Assembly: GCA_026387315.1 (NCBI GenBank)
Contig: JAPLLY010000042.1
Location: 1 to 48,154, forward strand
Reading direction: 5' to 3'
Length of the DNA: 48,154 nucleotides
Source of the DNA: Candidatus Omnitrophota bacterium
GTDB lineage: Bacteria > Omnitrophota > Gorgyraeia > Gygaellales > Profunditerraquicolaceae
Shown: positions 1-7,857 of the stretch, piece by piece
How positions within the stretch are numbered: the stretch's first letter is position 1
Layout of the letters: the number at the start of each line of letters is the position of its first letter
The notes under the pieces: model-generated
Databases searched by the model: none
Told to the model about the DNA's origin: nothing
The model's input: the letters and a program-made list of their open reading frames with translations, nothing else
Made by a program: the position numbers and the translations under genes

Positions 1-1059
1 AAAATAAGATCTAAATGTTGCGGGGAGGTGTTGGTTAAAATGGATTTCCAACCGGTATTAAATTACGGGGATAATTTAATGCTGTTGGGTAATTTAGGCC
101 GGCCGTTTAGTTTTGGCCAGAGCCAGAGTTATAAGAATTTCCTAGCGCGTCAGGGTATTTATTTAATTATGTCGATTAAGGATCGCCGTCAAATTCTCTG
201 GCAGAATAAATTTAGCGGCTTGGGGTTAATCTGCGGCTGCCTTCGGCTGCGCGTTTATTTGGAAGAGGTAATTAGCCGGTATCTCCCTGCTTTACCGTCG
301 AGCATTCTGGCGGCGATGGTTTTAGGCCAAAAGCGCGATATTCCCTGGTTAGTAAATAACTCCATGGTTAAATCCGGCACTGTGCATATTTTAGTAGTTA
401 GTGGTTTTAATGTGGGCATCGTGGCCTTTATGATTAATTTATTATTTAAAATTTTGCGTTTTCCGCGTAAAGCGCGGATTATTTTGACGGCGATTTGTCT
501 GCTCGTTTATTGTTTAATTACTGGAGCGACCAATCCGGTTATTCGCGCTACAGTCATGGGTTTAGTTTGTTTAGCGGCGTATTTATTAAAGAGAGAGCCG
601 GATATTTATAATTCCCTAATGAGCGCGGCATTATTTATTCTGGTGTTTAATCCGCGTCAGCTTTTTGATATAGGTTTTCAGCTTTCTTTTATTAGCGTTT
701 TGGCGATTGTATATTTATATCCCAAGTTAAAAGCCTTGGCGCGCTTGGAGTTGTGTAAAATAAAATTATTAAAATTTTTTGCGGAAGGCTGCCTGGTTTC
801 GTTTTCTGCCTGGATGGGCACGCTGGTGATTATTGCTTTGAATTTCAGGATTATCTGCCCGGTAACTGTGTTAGCGAATATTTTGATTGTTCCGCTAGCT
901 ACGCTGATTACTTTATGCGGGTTTACTTTGGTTTTAACCGGTTTAATTTATCCGGATTTAGCCCATCTTTTTAGCCTGCCTACTGCGGCTTTGATTTCTT
1001 TGCTTTTAAATATAAATGCCGCTTTGATTAAGCTGCCTTTTGCCTATATTTATCTTTGA
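1..1059 (+). CDS. comEC: ComEC/Rec2-family DNA-uptake channel, 5' end outside window
   Basis: This is a competence-type inner-membrane channel that would move single-stranded DNA into the cytoplasm. The frame is open from base 1 with no stop, so the first apparent start (GTG at 28) is internal and the N-terminus lies outside the window. Visible parts are the end of the soluble N-terminal domain with the LARQGIY motif, then the competence domain with VSGFNVG (the family usually has VSGLH-like residues here) and about eight hydrophobic segments. The protein ends just after the last membrane segment, so there is no C-terminal metallo-beta-lactamase-like domain as in Bacillus ComEC. Such short forms are known in several phyla. 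The stop codon overlaps the -35 of the next promoter. Family call is firm; active DNA uptake is inference. Confidence 0.85.
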   Translation, partial: KIRSKCCGEVLVKMDFQPVLNYGDNLMLLGNLGRPFSFGQSQSYKNFLARQGIYLIMSIKDRRQILWQNKFSGLGLICGCLRLRVYLEEVISRYLPALPSSILAAMVLGQKRDIPWLVNNSMVKSGTVHILVVSGFNVGIVAFMINLLFKILRFPRKARIILTAICLLVYCLITGATNPVIRATVMGLVCLAAYLLKREPDIYNSLMSAALFILVFNPRQLFDIGFQLSFISVLAIVYLYPKLKALARLELCKIKLLKFFAEGCLVSFSAWMGTLVIIALNFRIICPVTVLANILIVPLATLITLCGFTLVLTGLIYPDLAHLFSLPTAALISLLLNINAALIKLPFAYIYL

Positions 1060-1084
1060 CAAAGGCTTCGGGCTGTGATAGATT
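1056..1084 (+). promoter_or_regulatory. sigma-70-type promoter for the bamD-like gene
   Basis: TTGACA (1056-1061), a 17-nt spacer, then TAGATT (1079-1084). The ATG at 1094 lies 9 nt after the -10 and no Shine-Dalgarno precedes it, so the transcript would be leaderless or nearly so. A second AT-rich hexamer, CATAAT at 1085-1090, lies even closer to the ATG but is badly spaced from the -35. Confidence 0.6.
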
Positions 1085-1093
1085 CATAATATT

Positions 1094-2038
1094 ATGAAAC
1101 GTATAATTTCAAGTTTGTTAATTGTCCTTTTTTTGTCTATTCAGCCAGCGCATGCTTATTGGATTTGGACTCCGAAGAGCGGGAAGTGGGTTAATCCCAA
1201 GAACCTGCCTAAACAGAATCCTGGCGAGCAATTTGCGTATGCTAAATCATTTTTTGATGATCATAAATATGATTTAGCTAAGCGGGAATTTCGTCAGTTG
1301 CTTAAGGCTTATCCGAAAAGCGCGGAGGCTGCGGAAAGCCAGTATTATTTAGGTTTAACCGAAGAGAAACAGGGTAAATTATATGAAGCCTATCAGGCTT
1401 ACCAGATGGTGGTTGATAAATATCCGTTTAGCGAACGCATCCAGGAGATTATTGACCTGGAGTATAAGATTGCCGAGAGGTTTATGGGCGGCCAAAAGCG
1501 TAAAACCTTAGGAATAACTTTACCTGTTGAGAATCCGGCGATTGAGATATTCGGTAAGGTAGTAGAAAATTCTACCTACGGGCCTTTGGCCCCCAAAGCG
1601 CAGTATAAATTAGGCCTGGTTTTAAAGGGATTAATGCGTTATTACGAAGCAGAGGAGGAGTTTAATAAAGTGGTTTCCCGTTACTCGGATAGCGAATGGT
1701 CAGCGGCAGCCAAATTCCAGATTGCTTCCTGCCGGGCAAATTTATCCAAGGGTTTTGCTTATGACCAGGGTTCAGCCCAAGAGGCTAAAGAGAAGTTCCA
1801 GGAGTTTGTGAGGGAGCATCCGGATGCCGTGCTTTCTTTGGATGCGGAAAAAAATATTAGCCAAATCATGGAGAAAGAGGCAGAGGCAAGCTACAATATC
1901 GGGCTTTTTTATGAAAAACAAAAAGCTTTTGATTCAGCAAAAATTTATTATAATAGTATAGTTAGTGATTACCCGCAGAGCCCTTGGGCGGCGCTGGCCG
2001 CGGCCAGATTACAGATAATGGAGGAGAAAAAGAAATGA
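1094..2038 (+). CDS. BamD/YfiO-like TPR outer-membrane assembly protein
   Basis: Probable periplasmic or outer-membrane TPR protein that helps the BAM complex insert beta-barrels. The 314-aa product starts with a signal peptide (MKRI, hydrophobic core, cleavage near AHA-Y) but has no lipobox Cys, unlike E. coli BamD. After residue 45 come tandem TPR-like repeats of the form YxxAKxxFxxLLKxYPxS, ending in PQSPWA and a basic tail. It is longer than E. coli BamD (about 245 aa), with more repeats. It overlaps lptE by ATGA, so the two are co-transcribed, which fits joint outer-membrane biogenesis. CpoB/YbgF-type TPR proteins are the main alternative. The start follows a promoter directly and lacks a ribosome-binding site. 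Confidence 0.75.
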   Translation: MKRIISSLLIVLFLSIQPAHAYWIWTPKSGKWVNPKNLPKQNPGEQFAYAKSFFDDHKYDLAKREFRQLLKAYPKSAEAAESQYYLGLTEEKQGKLYEAYQAYQMVVDKYPFSERIQEIIDLEYKIAERFMGGQKRKTLGITLPVENPAIEIFGKVVENSTYGPLAPKAQYKLGLVLKGLMRYYEAEEEFNKVVSRYSDSEWSAAAKFQIASCRANLSKGFAYDQGSAQEAKEKFQEFVREHPDAVLSLDAEKNISQIMEKEAEASYNIGLFYEKQKAFDSAKIYYNSIVSDYPQSPWAALAAARLQIMEEKKK

Positions 2039-2637
2039 TAGAAGTCAGAAAACAGAAGTCAGAAAACAGAAGTCAGAAAACAGAAAAAGTTAAAAATCTG
2101 TTTTCGGTTATCCGTCTATTTTCCGTCTTCTGTCTTCTGTTTTTAACAGCCGGATGCGGTTATACTACCCGCTCAATGCTTTCCGGAAAATACAGAACAG
2201 TTTATATAACTCCGTTTTTGAATAAAGTAGATATAACTCAGGAAGCCTATTCCGCTAATAAATACCGTATTTACCGGCCGATGCTTGAAACTGATATTAC
2301 CAAAAAGGTAATTAACCGGTATCTTTTTGACGGGAATCTCAAGCCCGCAAAAGAGGCTGTCGCGGATTTAGCGCTGAAAGGGGAATTGATTGAGTACCGT
2401 AAGGACCCTTTAAGCTATAACCAGAATAGTGATGAGGTTACTGAATACCGCATCAATATTTATGTGAATTTAAGCCTTTGGGATACCCAAGAGAATAAAT
2501 TGCTTTGGCAGGAGAATAACTTTAACGGCAACTATTCTTATTTTACCAATAATGCTAGCAACGAGGCTGCTGCGGTGAATAACGCCATCGAGGATTTGGC
2601 CCGCCGCATCGTTGAACGCACAGTTGAGCAATGGTAA
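2035..2637 (+). CDS. lptE: LptE-like LPS-assembly lipoprotein
   Basis: LptE is the outer-membrane lipoprotein that plugs and chaperones the LptD barrel during LPS export. The start ATG (2035) overlaps the previous stop and follows GGAGGAG (2019-2025), which decides it over an upstream in-frame codon at 1984. The 200-aa product has a basic N-region, a hydrophobic stretch and the lipobox LTAGC with Cys near residue 38, then CGYTTRSML, typical of the family (CGYxxxG). The mature part carries the FNGNYSYF and AIEDLARRIVERTVEQW segments seen at the LptE C-terminus. Oddly, nearly the whole signal peptide is encoded by a repeat with inverted arms (2041-2143). No lptD is in the window. Confidence 0.75.
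   Translation: MIEVRKQKSENRSQKTEKVKNLFSVIRLFSVFCLLFLTAGCGYTTRSMLSGKYRTVYITPFLNKVDITQEAYSANKYRIYRPMLETDITKKVINRYLFDGNLKPAKEAVADLALKGELIEYRKDPLSYNQNSDEVTEYRINIYVNLSLWDTQENKLLWQENNFNGNYSYFTNNASNEAAAVNNAIEDLARRIVERTVEQW
2041..2143 (+). repeat. inverted AGAAGTCAGAAAACAG-type repeat encoding the LptE signal peptide
   Basis: The left arm is a tandem run of GAAGTCAGAAAACA units. The right arm is rich in the complement (TCTTCTGTCTTCTG). The arms encode the basic QKSENRSQKTE segment and the hydrophobic FSVFCLLF segment of the LptE signal peptide. A shorter fragment of the same family lies inside lnt at about 15420-15465. Confidence 0.65.
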
Positions 2638-2638
2638 T

Positions 2639-3349
2639 ATGGTTTACCCCGTTAGAGACAAGACACCGAAGGCGTCTGACGGCTGCCTGCGGCAGCCTGT
2701 CTCTAACGGGGTTTATCTACTTATCGGCCAGGATATCGCGGCCAAAGAAACTCAGCTTAAGAAAATAAAACAGGAATTCCTTCCTCTCCAGCTGCAAGAT
2801 TTCAATCTGGATACATTATATGCCAAAGAAATAATTTTAAAAGATATCCAAGAACGGTTTCTGTCTATCCCGGTAAAAAGCGCTAAAAGAATTATTGTGA
2901 TTAAAGACGCGCAGCTATTGGATAAGGAATCCCGGGATTTTCTTCTGGCTTTTTCCAAAAAACCGCACCAACAATTAGTCCTGGTTTTAGATTTCGCGCA
3001 ATATGATTATAAGGATGAGTTTATTAAAGGTATCTGCGCGCGCGCAAGCCTCTTGCGTTTTAAGGAAACCGTTAACCCGGATACATTCGCTTTGAATCGG
3101 CAGATTGGATTAAGAAAAACAGATTCTGCTTTGCGCCTGTTGCATCAACTGCTTAAAAATGGAGAGGCTCCGGAACGTATTTTGGGGGGTTTGCGTTATG
3201 CCTGGCAGATGCAGGATATTCAGACCCTGAGCGCCAGAAGGAAGTTAAAACTTCTTTTGGGGGCCGACCTGGAAATGAAAACAGGCAGGCTGAAACCTGC
3301 CTTTGCTTTGGAAAAATTAGTAGTGAGTTTATGCGGTTTTACCCCGTAG
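2639..3349 (+). CDS. holA: DNA polymerase III delta subunit (clamp-loader HolA)
   Basis: HolA is the delta subunit that opens the sliding clamp in the DnaX clamp loader. The 236-aa product has YLLIGQD near residue 26, which is normally the extreme N-terminus of HolA, then an AAA+-like fold without a Walker A, and a C-terminal LRYAWQMQDI region that matches the last clamp-loader domain. It is shorter than E. coli HolA (343 aa), and the middle domain is compact. Residues about 3-25 are encoded by a 67-bp palindromic element, so the protein has a repeat-derived N-terminal extension. ATG 2639 is chosen because it lies just after the lptE stop; TTG 2612 in the same frame is possible. The position after lptE matches the lptE-holA-rpsT order common in Gram-negatives. 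Confidence 0.8.
   Translation: MVYPVRDKTPKASDGCLRQPVSNGVYLLIGQDIAAKETQLKKIKQEFLPLQLQDFNLDTLYAKEIILKDIQERFLSIPVKSAKRIIVIKDAQLLDKESRDFLLAFSKKPHQQLVLVLDFAQYDYKDEFIKGICARASLLRFKETVNPDTFALNRQIGLRKTDSALRLLHQLLKNGEAPERILGGLRYAWQMQDIQTLSARRKLKLLLGADLEMKTGRLKPAFALEKLVVSLCGFTP
2646..2712 (+). repeat. three-armed palindromic element inserted in frame in holA
   Basis: Outer arms CCCCGTTAGAGACA (2647-2660) and TGTCTCTAACGGGG (2698-2711) are perfect complements. Between them lie two smaller hairpins: AGACACC/GGCGTCT with one mismatch, and GGCTGCC-TGC-GGCAGCC. The whole element is open in the holA frame. Confidence 0.85.
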
Positions 3350-3378
3350 TACTGATAAGGTTAGTTACTCCTAGATTC

Positions 3379-3414
3379 TCCCCCCTCCCTAGCCCTCCCC
3401 ACGCGGGGGGAGGG
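3379..3414 (+). repeat. family A GC-rich palindromic repeat
   Basis: CCCTCCCTAGCCCTCCCC followed by ACGCGGGGGGAGGG. It sits between the convergent 3' ends of holA and rpsT. A degenerate family B half-site (AGAACCGTTCCCATGATT) follows at about 3447-3464. Nothing else is visible between the two genes. Confidence 0.85.
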
Positions 3415-3475
3415 AATATGAAGGATAAGGGGGAGGGAATAAAGAGAAGAACCGTTCCCATGATTCAAAAGAGAT

Positions 3476-3739
3476 TTAACGGGGTTTGTTTAAGCGGCGC
3501 ATCAGGCGCGATTTTCTGCGGTTAGCGGTAGCCGGGTGAATAATATTTTTTTTGGCGGCTTTATCCAACTGAGAAAAAACCTTAGAAATGAATGTTTTGG
3601 CTTCAGCGGCGTTTTCTTTAGTGAGTAATTCATGAAATTTCTTAATTGTTCTTTTAAGCTGACCCTTTACTTTAAGATTGCGGGTATGTTTCCTTTTGTT
3701 CGCGCGGTTACTTTTTAATGATGTTCTGCGTCTGGGCAT
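3476..3739 (-). CDS. rpsT: 30S ribosomal protein S20
   Basis: S20 is a primary 16S rRNA-binding protein at the base of the 30S subunit. The 87-aa, very basic product begins MPRRRTSLKSNRANKRKHTRN and has the helical AAKKNIIHPATANRRKSRL signature. The length is normal for the family. The start is fixed by GAGGAG six bases upstream on the minus strand (plus-strand 3745-3750), and this Shine-Dalgarno is the end of a family D element found almost unchanged at 22669-22732. S20 is autoregulated in other bacteria; whether the leader hairpins here do that is not known. It is convergent with holA. Confidence 0.97.
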   Translation of the reverse strand: MPRRRTSLKSNRANKRKHTRNLKVKGQLKRTIKKFHELLTKENAAEAKTFISKVFSQLDKAAKKNIIHPATANRRKSRLMRRLNKPR

Positions 3740-3744
3740 ATATT

Positions 3745-3808
3745 CTCCTCATTTTTCCCCAGCCTCCGGCGCTTGGGGAAAAATGACCCCGAGCTCCCGC
3801 GAAGGGGA
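3745..3808 (-). repeat. family D double-hairpin leader upstream of rpsT
   Basis: Read on the minus strand this is a 64-nt element: a first hairpin with a CTCGCGGGAGCTC core, then CATTTTTCCCC paired with GGGGAAAAATG, directly followed by AGGAG, the rpsT Shine-Dalgarno. It differs from the copy at 22669-22732 at only one position. Confidence 0.85.
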
Positions 3809-3814
3809 AGATTA

Positions 3815-3842
3815 TTTTACAAGGTTATATTATTAGCATAAT
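3815..3842 (+). promoter_or_regulatory. probable murJ promoter
   Basis: TTTTAC (3815-3820), a 16-nt spacer, CATAAT (3837-3842). The murJ ATG is 9 nt downstream and no Shine-Dalgarno is present. Confidence 0.45.
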
Positions 3843-3851
3843 TAATCTTCT

Positions 3852-5426
3852 ATGTCAATAAACAAATACCCCCTCGGCAGTCAAAATCAGGCGGTTGCCC
3901 GCGGGGCTTCGATTATCAGCCTGGCTACCCTTACTTCGCGCATTCTAGGTTTTATCAGGGATGTAATTATTGCCCGGTTATTCGGAGTATACCTTTATGC
4001 CCAGGCTTTTGTTATTGCTTTTCGCATACCTAACCTTTTCCGCGATTTGGTGGGAGAAGGCGCTTCTAACGCGGCAATTGTTCCGGTTTTAAGCGAATAT
4101 AGCCTTAAGCATTCTAAGGAAGAGTTTTGGGAATTGGCTAATATCCTGCTTAATCTTTTGGTGGTGGTTTTAAGCGCGATAACTATATTGGGAATAATTT
4201 TTTCTCCTTTGATTGTGCGCCTGATCGCCCCGGGTTTCATCGGATCCGCGGATAAACTGCAAGCGACGATTAATTTAAACCGGATTATCTTTCCCTACAT
4301 TTTACTTATCGGCCTGGCTTCTTATGCCATGGCGGTGCTTAATTCGCTTAAGAGCTTCGCGGTTTCAGCATTCGCGCCCTGTTTTTTAAATATCGCGATC
4401 ATTGTTTGCGCCCTGCTTTTTGGAGAAGGTACCACGGGGCTGGCCACCGGGGTCTTGTTGGGGGGTATTTTACAGCTGGCAGTACAGGTTCCCCTTTTAT
4501 ATAAAAAGGGATTACGCCTGAAATTCATTTTGTGTTTCCAGCATCCCGCGGTTGTACAAATCAAAAAATTAATGTTACCGCGGCTGGTTAGCTCCGGAAT
4601 TTATCAGTTAAATAATTTTGTGGATTCAATTTTTGGCTCATTAGCCGCTATTGTGGGCGACGGAGGAGTCGCCGTGCTTTATTTTGCCTACCGGCTTATA
4701 CAATTTCCCATCGGCATTTTTAGTAATGCTATCGCGCAGGCAATCTTGCCTACTTTCTCCACCCAGGTATTAGAGGAAAATCAGGAAAATCTTAAGAATA
4801 CGCTTTCTTGGGGGGTACGCGTAGTTTTTTTTGTGATGCTGCCGGCCAGCGCGCTTTTTATGGTTTTAGCCGGCCCTTTAGTTGCTACTCTTTTTGGCGG
4901 GGGAAAATTTGATTTTAACTCCGCTCGATTAACGAGCAATGCCCTATTTTTCTATAGTATTGGTTTAACGGCTTACGGAGGCACGAAGATATTACAGTCC
5001 TGTTTTTTCGCCCTTAAGGATACGGTTACCCCTAGCAAAATTGCCGGCCTTGCCTTGTTGATGAATATTATTCTGAACGCGCTATTAATGTTTCCGCTTA
5101 AAATTGGGGGATTGGCTTTGGCCACCTCAATTTCAGGGATAACTTCTTTTTTATTTTTATTTTTTATCCTCAGCAGGCGCCTGGGGGATTTTGGAGAGCG
5201 TAAAATATTAAAGTCATTCTTGCGTATTCTGGCCGCCGCCTTGGGCATGGCCGCGGTATGTTTTTTGGTGAATCGGGCGTTAAATTTCGGCTGGGCGTTA
5301 TTTTGCGGGGCAATATCTTATGTACTTTTTTGTTTTATTTTTAAAGTAGCTGAACTTAAAGAGCTCATGAATTGGTTGATTTATAAGAACTTAAGAACAT
5401 TCCTATGGAACAAATATCGGAATTAA
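3852..5426 (+). CDS. murJ: lipid II flippase MurJ (MviN family)
   Basis: MurJ flips lipid II across the inner membrane for peptidoglycan synthesis. The 524-aa product has about 14 hydrophobic segments and the family N-terminus SLATLTSRILGFIRDVIIARLFG, followed by AFRIPNLFRDLVGEGA, which holds the Arg residues of the central cavity. A later PFYSIGL-type segment appears as NALFFYSIGLTAYGG. Length matches the family. The start follows a -10 directly with no ribosome-binding site, which suggests leaderless initiation. The 3' end overlaps uvrC by 22 nt, so the two are probably co-transcribed. Confidence 0.95.
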   Translation: MSINKYPLGSQNQAVARGASIISLATLTSRILGFIRDVIIARLFGVYLYAQAFVIAFRIPNLFRDLVGEGASNAAIVPVLSEYSLKHSKEEFWELANILLNLLVVVLSAITILGIIFSPLIVRLIAPGFIGSADKLQATINLNRIIFPYILLIGLASYAMAVLNSLKSFAVSAFAPCFLNIAIIVCALLFGEGTTGLATGVLLGGILQLAVQVPLLYKKGLRLKFILCFQHPAVVQIKKLMLPRLVSSGIYQLNNFVDSIFGSLAAIVGDGGVAVLYFAYRLIQFPIGIFSNAIAQAILPTFSTQVLEENQENLKNTLSWGVRVVFFVMLPASALFMVLAGPLVATLFGGGKFDFNSARLTSNALFFYSIGLTAYGGTKILQSCFFALKDTVTPSKIAGLALLMNIILNALLMFPLKIGGLALATSISGITSFLFLFFILSRRLGDFGERKILKSFLRILAAALGMAAVCFLVNRALNFGWALFCGAISYVLFCFIFKVAELKELMNWLIYKNLRTFLWNKYRN

Positions 5427-6676
5427 GAAAAAAGATTTTGTCCGCTCCGGATTCTCCGGGTGTCTATCTAATGCGGGATTTTTTGGGCCGGGTAATTTAT
5501 ATTGGTAAAGCCAATTCCTTAAAAAAACGTTTGCTTAGTTATTTGGGCAGAGGCCTGTCCAGCAAAACCACGGCTTTAATGTCTAAGGCATCCGATGTTG
5601 AATTTAAGTTAACCGCTAATGAGGCGATGGCTTTATTGCTGGAGTTTAAGCTTATTCATGAGTTTAATCCCAGATACAATATATCTTTAAAGGATGATAA
5701 AAGTTTTCCTTGGGTCAGGATCTCGCGGGAAGAATTTCCTTCAATTCAAGTTACGCGCAAGAAAAATGATGCTGCTGCTCGATATCTGGGCCCCTATACT
5801 AACACCAAACTTCTAAAAAACGCTCTTAAAATAATCCGGCTTGAGTTTGCCTATCGCTCATGCCGGCGCCTGCCCAAGCAAAGTTGTATTTATCAGGAGA
5901 TTAATCTTTGTCCGGCGCCCTGCATTGGCAAGATTAGTTATCAAGAATACAAACGCCGCATGGATAATATTATTCTAATTTTAGAAGGCAAGGGAGATTT
6001 ATTGATTCATAAGTTGGCTAAATCTATGCGGGATAAATCTGGCGCCGGAGATTTTGAAGCGGCAGCCAGGATGCGCGATCAGATTATTATTTTGTCTAGA
6101 ATGTTTGCTCAGCCAGATGGCTCCAGTTGCAAAAATGAGTTGGAGGAACTCAAGAGAAGCCTAAACTTAAAAAACCTGCCGTCCAGGATTGAAGGATTTG
6201 ATATTTCTAATATCTCGGGCAAGCAGGCCGCGGGAGCAATGGTAAGTTTTTACAATGGCCAGGCGGATAAAAATAACTACCGTCGTTTCCGGATAAAAAC
6301 CTTTGCCGGAATTGATGATTATAAAATGCTGGCTGAAGTAGTGCGCCGGCGCTATAGGCGGCTGTTAGAAGAAAAGAAAGCCTTGCCGGATTTATTGCTG
6401 ATTGACGGAGGTAAAGGGCATCTTTTAACCGCCGTTGGTGAGCTTAAAGCATTAAATTTACATATTCCGTTGGTGAGTATTGCTAAAGAAAAAGAGAATA
6501 TTTATTGCTGGCAGCCTGATTCCGGGGACACGACACTTAATTCTACCTTACTAAAATTAGAATTAAGTGTCGTGTCCCCGGAATTAAATTTAATCCGCCG
6601 CATCCGCGATGAGGCGCATAGGTTTGCTTTGAGCTATCATCACATATTGCGTAAGAAAGCATTAATCGGCAGATGA
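5405..6676 (+). CDS. uvrC: short UvrC excinuclease subunit
   Basis: UvrC makes both incisions in nucleotide-excision repair. Visible domains are GIY-YIG (GVY 19-21, YIG 32-34), the Cys-rich LCPAPCIG segment, a UVR helix (DFEAAARMRDQI) that binds UvrB, and an RNase H-like domain with DISNISG (266-272), DGGKGHL (334-340) and DEAHRFA. At 423 aa it is far shorter than E. coli UvrC (610 aa): the part before the RNase H domain is compact and the C-terminal HhH DNA-binding domain is missing. Residues about 372-393 are encoded by a perfect 64-nt inverted repeat, an in-frame insertion between DGGKGHL and the DEAHRFA motif. It overlaps the next gene by ATGA. Catalytic residues look intact, so it is probably functional. 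Confidence 0.9.
   Translation: MEQISELRKKILSAPDSPGVYLMRDFLGRVIYIGKANSLKKRLLSYLGRGLSSKTTALMSKASDVEFKLTANEAMALLLEFKLIHEFNPRYNISLKDDKSFPWVRISREEFPSIQVTRKKNDAAARYLGPYTNTKLLKNALKIIRLEFAYRSCRRLPKQSCIYQEINLCPAPCIGKISYQEYKRRMDNIILILEGKGDLLIHKLAKSMRDKSGAGDFEAAARMRDQIIILSRMFAQPDGSSCKNELEELKRSLNLKNLPSRIEGFDISNISGKQAAGAMVSFYNGQADKNNYRRFRIKTFAGIDDYKMLAEVVRRRYRRLLEEKKALPDLLLIDGGKGHLLTAVGELKALNLHIPLVSIAKEKENIYCWQPDSGDTTLNSTLLKLELSVVSPELNLIRRIRDEAHRFALSYHHILRKKALIGR
6520..6583 (+). repeat. perfect inverted repeat inserted in frame in uvrC
   Basis: Two 26-nt perfectly complementary arms (6520-6545 and 6558-6583), each with GGGGACACGACACTTAATTC or its complement, around a 12-nt loop. The GGGGAC end resembles family B. 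Confidence 0.95.
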
Positions 6677-7632
6677 GAGATAAAAAAGACAACCGTTCCC
6701 TGGATTCAAAAATGTTAAATTTTCAAAGGACAAGAGGGTTATTATTTTATCTCAGCGTGCTTCTATTTTTCATTGGCCTGCCTTTTATTCTTGCTTTTGC
6801 TTTAGGATATAAATTTAATACCCATACTTTAAAATTCGTAAATACCGGGTTAATTTTTGTCAAGACTCAGCCGTTAGGCGCCAAAATTTATCTGAACGGT
6901 AAGCTTATCGCGCAAAGGAGCCCCGCCAGTATGCAGGAGCTGCTTCCCGGAACCTATAAAATTACCTTGGAATTAGCGCGGCATTATCCTTGGAAGGCGG
7001 AGGTGGAAGTCGAGGCAGGTAAGGTCAGCCGGGTAGATAAAGTTATTCTTTTCCCGGTGCGGCCTAATCTGCAGCAGTTAAACCAGGAAAAATTTTCTTC
7101 TTTTCGCGTTGTTCCTGAAAAAAAGGTGGTTTATTATTTGGATCAAGAAAAAAAAGTACTCTATCGATCAAATTTAGACGCTAACAACTTTGATGATATC
7201 GCCAGCCTCCCGGATAAGTTCACTCAAATTAACGGCTGGGAGGTTTCTTCTGACCAAAAAAAGATATTTGTTTTTAATTACCATCAAATTAGCGTGATTC
7301 TTTTTGATACCCAGATTGATGATGAATATTCGGCATCTCTGGTGTTGTTGGATTACCCGCAGGAGAAAATCGTTGAAGTTTTCTGGCATTCGGATAGCTA
7401 TCATTTAGTAGTATTGACGGATAAACATGTTGGAGTAATTGAATCTCGCCTGGGAGCAGTGCCGATTAATCTGGTAGAATTAAATAAGGGGGGGCAGGCG
7501 GCATTTTACGATACAAAAGAAGACGCGCTTTATTTTAGCGATAGCCAAAGAAGCTCCGATGGCAGTTTTTATAATAATCTGTATAAATTGGAGTTGAGCA
7601 CTGGCCTCTATTTATTAGAAAAATTAATGTAG
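6673..7632 (+). CDS. membrane-anchored PEGA-domain protein
   Basis: Function unknown. The 319-aa product has one membrane segment near residues 24-46 (LLFYLSVLLFFIGLPFILAF), then a PEGA domain (about 58-125: FVKTQPLGAKIYLNGKLI, SPASMQELLPGTYKITLE, HYPWKAEVEVEAGKV), which in other proteins is a surface or periplasmic beta module. The rest looks like beta-rich WD/propeller-type sequence without a clear catalytic motif. Its ATG overlaps the uvrC stop. Residues 6-13 (DNRSLDSK) are encoded by a degenerate family B half-site, so the first 13 residues may be repeat-derived, and ATG 6712 could be the ancestral start. Confidence 0.7.
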   Translation: MRDKKDNRSLDSKMLNFQRTRGLLFYLSVLLFFIGLPFILAFALGYKFNTHTLKFVNTGLIFVKTQPLGAKIYLNGKLIAQRSPASMQELLPGTYKITLELARHYPWKAEVEVEAGKVSRVDKVILFPVRPNLQQLNQEKFSSFRVVPEKKVVYYLDQEKKVLYRSNLDANNFDDIASLPDKFTQINGWEVSSDQKKIFVFNYHQISVILFDTQIDDEYSASLVLLDYPQEKIVEVFWHSDSYHLVVLTDKHVGVIESRLGAVPINLVELNKGGQAAFYDTKEDALYFSDSQRSSDGSFYNNLYKLELSTGLYLLEKLM

Positions 7633-7669
7633 AAGAAGATAAATGGACGGGAAAGGTGACCTTTCTTTT

Positions 7670-7805
7670 TTCCCCCCCCTCCCTAGCCCTCCCCACGCGG
7701 GGGGAGGGAATATTCCTCTCTCTAGCCCTCCCCACGCGGGGGGGCCCTCCCCACGCGGGGGGAGGGAATATTCCCCTCCCCTTGTGGGAGGGGTAGGGGT
7801 GGGGA
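7670..7805 (+). repeat. array of family A palindromes
   Basis: Three tandem or partial copies in one orientation (CCCTCCCCACGCGGGG cores at about 7680-7708, 7723-7742 and 7745-7768), then one in the other (CCCCTCCCCTTGTGGGAGGG at 7773-7792) ending GTAGGGGTGGGGAATAA. This fills most of the spacer between the PEGA gene and the glycosyltransferase gene; no gene is visible in it. Confidence 0.85.
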
Positions 7806-7857
7806 ATAACGGAAAGAGCGTGGGAATGACATAATGTTAATTTAGACAGTAATATAA

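Noticed and set aside
7643-7834. 63-codon open frame across family A repeats
   Set aside because: It is entirely repeat-encoded (PPLPSPPHAGGG-type translation) and has no ribosome-binding site or promoter.
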